Below are positions 58,530-64,000 of a DNA stretch of 64,000 bases, one piece after another (position 1 is the stretch's first letter; each line of letters opens with the position of its first letter). Under the pieces are notes generated by a model, which searched no databases, was not told the DNA's origin, and worked only from the letters and a program-made list of their open reading frames with translations. The DNA lies in the NCBI GenBank assembly GCA_034401135.1, contig JAWZSP010000009.1, positions 2,046,001-2,110,000 of the forward strand, read 5' to 3'. The position numbers and the translations under genes were made by a program. Source of the stretch: Volutella citrinella (lineage: Eukaryota; Ascomycota; Sordariomycetes; Hypocreales; Nectriaceae).

Positions 58530-60575
58530 TTAGTGCATAGCTCTATATTCATTCCCGCAATCACCCAGCTGCGAGAACATGGCGACAGACCGAGAGTTGT
58601 CCTCGCCGAGTGCAATGGCGTTAATCGCCCCCATCTCCTCATCACTCAGCTGGAATGCGAAAACTGCCAAGTTGTCATCAGCATGCGTCGAAACGCCGAG
58701 CCTTGTCCCCACAATGACGGCGCCGACTGCAGGCTGCTGAAGAATCCATCGAGTTGCGACATTGGTGAGACTGACTTGATGGCTCGCCGCTGTTTTCTCG
58801 AGGACTTGCAGCAAACTCTGGAACTCTTCCCAAGTGCCCCATGTGTTGATAATATCAAGATACTGCGATATTATTAGATCAAAAAGTGGCTAGGACAGGT
58901 TTAACATGTTTTGATACCTTGCGTTGCGATGGCGTCAGTTTCGTCGATTCAGAATAGCTCTCGGGGGTAGGCTGACGTAGCCATTTGCTTGACAGAAAGC
59001 CTCCACACTAGAAAGAGGTTAGGATGCCATTTAATGATCTCTCAAATGGAATTTTTTCTCACAAAAGAGCCATAAGTCAACAGCTTTATGTCATACTTGG
59101 CACATAGCTGGCTCATCTTTCGTAGTGGTCTGCTGTCGAGCAACGAGAACTTCATACTGTTAGTAAAATAGTGCCAGGCTGTTCAATGCCCATGATTTAC
59201 CTGGACTTGGTTGGAAACAATCCCGACCGATCCTGTTTTATGTTGCAGATATTGACAGGCCTCTTCCAGGTGGTCAGAGTCGAAGTTGCACAGACCGACG
59301 GTGGACACCAGTTCTGGATACATTTTGCTGATTTTGACAAGTTCCTCTAAGATGAGGAGATATTCTTTGGCTTCGTACTTGAAAATGGTCAGATTTCACA
59401 GTTTCATATATAAATTAAGGGGCACTTACATCGTGCCAATGGAACTGAAGAAGTTCAACCCTCCCACTGAGTCGTCGGCTCCGTTCCTTGACTGCAGCAA
59501 GTACCCATTCATGAGTGACTGGCTCAGTCACTGGGCTGAATATGCACCACTTGGTTGCAGCTTGAATTTGGTCTCTTGCATCCGACGGTAGCCTCGCTCG
59601 GAAGTCGCCATAGATCAGCTCCGCATCTCCCTATGTACTAGTCAGTGATCGTACAAGTATACCAGGAAGCAGAAAACTGTACATAGTGGTCAGCCATATC
59701 CGACGCTACTAGACCTGACTCGCAGAGGAGCCTTAGTGCCTTTTCCTGGTTCTCTAAAGTACCGGAGCCCCAAGCTGGGGATGAGAGCTGCCAAAACCCA
59801 TTGAAGAGACGGGGAAAGCGATGTGGACCCAGTTGGAACCTTTCCACGTTGAAGCTAGCCGCACCTCTGAGTGAGATGTTGATGACACTGGTCGTGCTAC
59901 CTTTCGACTTTGGATAGGGCTCAGAGTACAGGAACTCGAAAACATCTTGGGCCTGTCTTTCTGAACGGGCAAGAGGAAAGACGATGCCAGAAGTGGTACA
60001 ATAGGCCCTTGAATCCTCCAAGGCCAGCAGCAGTGCGGATAGCTGCTTCTTTAGAGACTCAGTCGCTTCTGGCTTTGACTCCTTTAGTGCTTGAACAGCC
60101 TGCACGATGTCGCCTCCGAACAGCTCCAATGCCGATCCAAGTGGGGAGTTTTCAGACCAAGTTGCCCCGGCTTGTTTGATCGACTCAACGAGGTGTGTCA
60201 AGCTAGAAGATGGATATAGTTGTGAGCTGGGTATCTGTCATGATATGCGGTTAAGGTCTCACATACTATCCCAGAGACTCCTGGGCAAGTTTGCTAGAGA
60301 ACAGGCATCTTGTCAAAGCCATATACTGCCTGCACTCGTCGGATAAAACACTCTCGCCAGGAAAAAGAACTTTTGCAGGTAGCTTCTGTGGTGGATTCTC
60401 GGTCAAACATTCACGAATGTGCTGCACAAACGGCCGTTGCGTGGTAGTTCCTTGCGAGACTAATGTCCGCAGAGACGACCTCAGCATGGAAACGGGCACT
60501 AATTAAGTGGTTAGCCTTAGCAATGATGGCCGACACATTGACCGTACAGTTGGAGATGAGTATATCGTCCATCAT
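58530..60575 (-). CDS. Aldo-keto reductase with an unrecognised N-terminal domain
   Basis: Eight exons (60575-60548, 60498-60267, 60202-59683, 59630-59430, 59377-59201, 59149-59063, 59007-58918, 58862-58530) give 555 residues. About residues 200-555 form an aldo-keto reductase barrel. FGTG is replaced by FNGFWQLS; the catalytic pair is Asp255 and Tyr260 in SDMADHYG; Lys lies in AATKW and His in LLQFHWHD. The cofactor-side motifs are GIVSNQVQ and VGTRLG. NAD(P)H-dependent carbonyl reduction is expected. The first roughly 195 residues (helical, with CLTENPPQKLPAKVLFPG and PLGSALELFGGDIVQAVQAL) match no domain I know; normal family members are 300-360 residues. Three in-phase junctions tie both parts into one frame, so a fusion is likely. 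It is convergent with the regulator. Confidence 0.82.
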
Positions 60576-61168
60576 GTTCCTAGCCTTGTTAGATTCTCTT
60601 CCATTGCAGGATCCTTGGGGGTATTACACGTGACCAGCCATCCTGTCTTGTGGTGTTGTTGATTGCAAGGTTTACTCGGTGATAGATCGATCACATGCGC
60701 TACTAGATCCCACCATAGTCTCTCGGGGCCCTGACATTTAGGCTTTTAGGCCTCAGCGTGTGCTTGCGCAGGTCAGCTATTGAACGCCGGAGAGGAGATC
60801 CCCCGCAGTCGCCCGGCCCGACTAGTGACATGTGAGTTCGCACTAAGCAACACGGTGCGGGCGTCGACATCCGAACATTTACGCGCGTACCCGGTCTATC
60901 CGATCGGGTAGAAGCACCCGGACAATACCCGAGCATCGTGTTGCGCAGCCCATGCCAGAGTCAGGCTAATGAGGATCTAGGATGGTGGCCAAATGGAGCC
61001 GGAGGCGGTGAAGCTTTGGAGACGAAGACTGTCATGCGCATCGAGCCGTAGCAATAGTTTTCAATGATATGACGTTGTGAAACTTGTAATGATCAAATTA
61101 TTGACAGATTTATACAAAATCAGTACTGAATTAACACGGTTCTAGGACGTGCGAATACTACCGCATGA
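60576..61168. promoter_or_regulatory. Aldo-keto reductase promoter with TCGGGTAG-like elements
   Basis: Within 46 bp lie TACCCGG at 60888, ATCGGGTAG at 60903 and ATACCCGAG at 60925, close to the word pair between the divergent permeases. The remainder is the 3' region of the amidohydrolase gene. Confidence 0.5.
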
Positions 61169-62818
61169 CTAGTTCCATTCACAGTTCCTCTCCGCACGCA
61201 GCCCTTCAATCTGGCTCTTGACAATTCTTCCATCCTTCATAACCAACATCAGGTTCTCGTCGATCCTGTCCAAGCTCGCCACATCCTCCAGGGGATTCTC
61301 TTTTACAAACAAAAGATCGGCAAAGGAGCCTTCAACCAGCTCACCCAACTGTCCCTCCATGCCGAGTTGCTTCGCGCCATTGATCGTAGCCTGACGAAGC
61401 ACTACCTTGCTGGGCAGAATCTTGGACCTGACCACAAACTCGTACGTCTGCATCACCAGCGTTGGGCCCGTAGTATCTGTTCCGTAGCAAACGGTCACCC
61501 CAGCCTCCTCCGCATACCGTATACCGCGGATTCCGGCATCTCCAACAATGGCGTTCTTACGAAGGCCTTCTGGAGTCTCAAACTTGTCATAGGGAGGCAT
61601 GGTGACAAAGGTGTGAAGAGCTAGCGTGGGGGTTAGAAACACGCCCTTTTCAGCCATGAGCTGTGCTGTTTGAGGGTCGATCATGTTTCCATGCTCAATG
61701 CCTCGAACACCTCCGGCAATAGAGTGTCTGACGCCTTCAGCCGTGTAACAATGAGCCGTTACAAGGGTACCACCCATATTTTTATTGACCGTCGTTATGG
61801 CTTGAAGCTCCTCGACTGTGAACTGCAGGGACTCCAGCTTGTCCGTGGCTGAGGCGATGCCACCCGAGGTGCACACTTTGAGGTGCTGTGCTCCCTTTCG
61901 CATGTTGTCTCTTGCGACCTGTAGACACTCTGGAACGCCGTCACAGAGTCTTCCTAGCGCAGATGAGGCAATTCCGTTGCTGCGGCAGCAATGGCTGTCA
62001 GACCACACCTCGGTGTCGTCGCCATGGCCGCCTGTCTGAGACAGCATGCGCCCGCCTTGAAAGACTCGAGGGCCTGGGATCAGAAACTCCTCTGTTGCCT
62101 GCGCGTGAGCGATGGTAGCGCCTCCAGTGTCTCGGACAGTGGTGAATCCGTTGGACAAGATACCACGCAGTGTCCCTGCAGTCCGCAAAACTGCAGTCTC
62201 ATGGGGAAAGGTGAACGCTCCATGTAGCGTCTGCGATGGTCATTAGATTATTATACTGGAGGAAGGGAAGGGTCTTACGTACCGCGCTTCCGTGAACAGC
62301 CATCAGGTGGACATGGCCTGTGAGCAAATCAGTTAAGAAGTGACATTGGGCGTAGAAGAAAGCATAAACGCACAGTCAATCAGCCCTGGGCAGATGTAAT
62401 ACTTGCTCGCGTCAATTTTGGTGACGCCAACTCCCTCGTATCGAAAGTCTGATGCCAAATCCAAAGCAGTCGTCTGTGCCACTTTGACGACCTTTCCTCC
62501 CGCAAGGTGTAAGCTCAAACCCTCGCGAACGACACCGGCGCGAGGGTCAACAAGTCGTGCGTTGTAGAGGAGGTATGGCTTCTGCGGCCCCGGAAGCCAA
62601 GGCTTTTCAGCAACATCGTATGTTGGGTTTGGGGGATAAATGGTTGCCTTGAGCTCCGAAAAGCTGCTGACGGGCGAAAAGCCTATGGGGCTAGGCGTTG
62701 TGTGCACTGGTCGCTCCATACCGTTGGCTGCCTCGGATGTATCATGGGTGATAATCTCAAACCCACCAAGACTATCGGACCTTTCCATGCGCGAGCGGTC
62801 AGGTAGGGTGGATCTCAT
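61169..62818 (-). CDS. Metal-dependent amidohydrolase, prolidase/imidazolonepropionase-like
   Basis: Exons 62818-62374, 62317-62283 and 62230-61169 give 513 residues. It has the barrel ligands of the amidohydrolase superfamily: CHVHL (His150, His152), HLKVCTSGG (a Lys likely carboxylated as a metal bridge), TAHCYTAEGV, GIEHGN and the catalytic Asp in YGTDTTG. The final beta-sandwich reads GSFADLLFVKENPLED. The closest architecture is the Xaa-Pro dipeptidase/ochratoxin-amidase-like subgroup, which cleaves amide bonds of N-acyl amino acids. An N-terminal extension of about 75 residues without a signal peptide suggests cytosolic location. The ATG at 62818 is the first in frame. It is divergent from a second, propeller-linked amidohydrolase-family gene. 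Confidence 0.9.
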
Positions 62819-63325
62819 GCTTGCTGGAGGTTTGTTGAGATAGAAGCAAAGAGGCAAGAACAGCTGGCGTAATAGGTCGATTGGATATGGTACAGGCTTG
62901 ATATCCTAGTACGCGGGAGTAATCAACTAAAAGATGTGTATGGCCAACCGTTCAACGATAGCCAATGTTTTATGCCATAATTAAAGATTAGCTTCAAAAG
63001 AAGCGACATCTCAACCCATCGGCCCGGTCAGGACTTGGCTCGTTCCAGCCACTGACTGAATGCGCTGTCGCAACTTGTCGTAGCTTCGTCATCAGTGGCG
63101 TGGGGCAGTCGGATCGGGCTTCGGGAAGCATTCGGGAGCCACTACCCGACCCTTATCGCGCTCGGCCCGGCCACCCGCCCGCAATTGATTAGGTTACATG
63201 TTGCCCGTTTACAGCGAATCGCCCGCATGTTGCCGATAGTCTTGCATGGGAGGTTATCTACATAATCAACAGGTGCCGATACAGTCTAGTAGGCTGTAAG
63301 CAGCCACACCCATGTATCAGCAGTC
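62819..63325. promoter_or_regulatory. Divergent promoter of two amidohydrolase-family genes
   Basis: This 507 bp region contains CTACCCGA at 63142-63149 and GGATCGGGCTTCGGG near 63112, relatives of the words in the other cluster promoters. Confidence 0.45.
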
Positions 63326-64000
63326 ATGCAGACGAGTCCAGAGAAAGGATTCGTTGCGCTCCCAGCGACTCAGCCAGCAAGAAGTCGAAGTAGCAGGTCA
63401 GAGACACTCAAGCATGCGCTTTTACACGGTTTTGCCCTCATTGGCCTCGCATATGCCGTGACAACCCTCCGGCAGTCATGGAACCATATCAAACTGCGAG
63501 GCAGTCGGCCGGTTCCCCCTGCTATAGAGGACATCAACCCCGATACAGATTATCCTCTAAGGCCAGCTGAAGAGCCATGGGACATTTCTACGTCGTACAA
63601 CTACCCAAGAAACCTGTCTACTACGGTTTCCGAAGGCACCTGGCTTCGCATCGCCACGCACCCATATCTACCTGAAATTGTCTTTGACATGCTTGGCGAT
63701 CTATACTGCATGTCAACAGACTACAATAACGCCACTGCCGAGGCGAACATGGCCCATTCCATACTCAGCGGGATTCCGTACGACAAAGAAGCCGAGTTTT
63801 CCGCCGATGGAACCTCTCTGGTGTTTGTATCTGATGCCGGATACGGCGTGGACAACATCTGGACAATGCCATACACCAACTGTGCGACCATGGCCAGGCA
63901 ATCACAGCCAGAATCCAGAGCCTCAACCATCCAGCAAACAAACTCGACCTTTCGTTTTTACTCGTCTCCCGCCTTTCACCCCTCTGGGTCAAGGATAATA
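63326..64000 (+). CDS. Membrane-anchored TolB-like beta-propeller protein, amidohydrolase family (3' end outside window)
   Basis: The frame is open from the ATG at 63326 to the end of the window (225 codons). A Ser/Arg-rich N-terminus precedes one hydrophobic helix, LLHGFALIGLAYAVTTL, which could be a signal anchor. After that, WDISTSYNYPRNLSTTVSEG, IATHPYLPEIVFDMLGDLYC and GTSLVFVSDAGYGVDNIWTM look like WD40/TolB-type propeller blades. They resemble the first part of large proteins in which such a propeller precedes an amidohydrolase domain. The amidohydrolase part would lie beyond the window and is therefore inferred from family knowledge. The gene is divergent from the soluble amidohydrolase at 61169-62818. 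Confidence 0.75.
   Translation, partial: MQTSPEKGFVALPATQPARSRSSRSETLKHALLHGFALIGLAYAVTTLRQSWNHIKLRGSRPVPPAIEDINPDTDYPLRPAEEPWDISTSYNYPRNLSTTVSEGTWLRIATHPYLPEIVFDMLGDLYCMSTDYNNATAEANMAHSILSGIPYDKEAEFSADGTSLVFVSDAGYGVDNIWTMPYTNCATMARQSQPESRASTIQQTNSTFRFYSSPAFHPSGSRII

Overview
The window is nuclear DNA of a filamentous ascomycete (Pezizomycotina; Sordariomycetes-like in gene style, genus not determinable from this sequence). The evidence is short introns (about 45-85 bp) with GTAAGT/GTATGT donors, CTAAC/CTGAC-type branch points and CAG/TAG acceptors; four Zn2Cys6 or mixed zinc-finger regulators; many MFS permeases; a nuclear tRNA-Tyr with a short intron; and a 17-exon adenylosuccinate lyase. 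Gene models were joined by hand from conserved protein sequence and splice signals. In every complete spliced model the exon lengths sum to a multiple of three.

Layout. 1-1.5 kb: 3' part of a C2H2 zinc-finger gene. 1.9-11.2 kb: Zn2Cys6 regulator, Dal5-type permease, AtsA-type arylsulfatase (divergent from the permease) and an Aro8-type aminotransferase. The promoters of the first three share a dense CGGATTC/GAATCCG motif. 12.6-13.0 kb: a truncated homoaconitase remnant. 13.0-26.2 kb: a glycoside-use block with a GH36 alpha-galactosidase, a GH39-like hydrolase, a sugar permease, a C2H2+Zn2Cys6 regulator and a Zn2Cys6 regulator, with TCCGGTGGG repeated in several promoters. 26.3-37.8 kb: tRNA-Tyr, a 4-coumarate:CoA-ligase-like enzyme, adenylosuccinate lyase, a NYN-LOTUS protein and a rhodopsin-like integral membrane protein, with a degenerate coding region at 34.2-34.9 kb. 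40-49.4 kb: a secreted type-B carboxylesterase, a second Dal5-type permease and a single-pass membrane protein, separated by long gene-poor stretches.

49.9-64 kb looks like a catabolic or detoxification cluster. It holds divergent permeases (TNA1-like and another MFS), a small TIGR04076-type protein, a Zn2Cys6 regulator, an aldo-keto reductase carrying an unrecognised N-terminal domain of about 195 residues, and a divergent pair of hydrolases: an amidohydrolase and the start of what resembles the beta-propeller amidohydrolase family. TCGGGTAG-like elements recur in its divergent promoters. My inference is that this set imports and opens an amide or cyclic amide and then reduces a carbonyl product; the substrate is unknown. 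This block, and the aldo-keto reductase fusion in it, are the best candidates here for an undescribed system.
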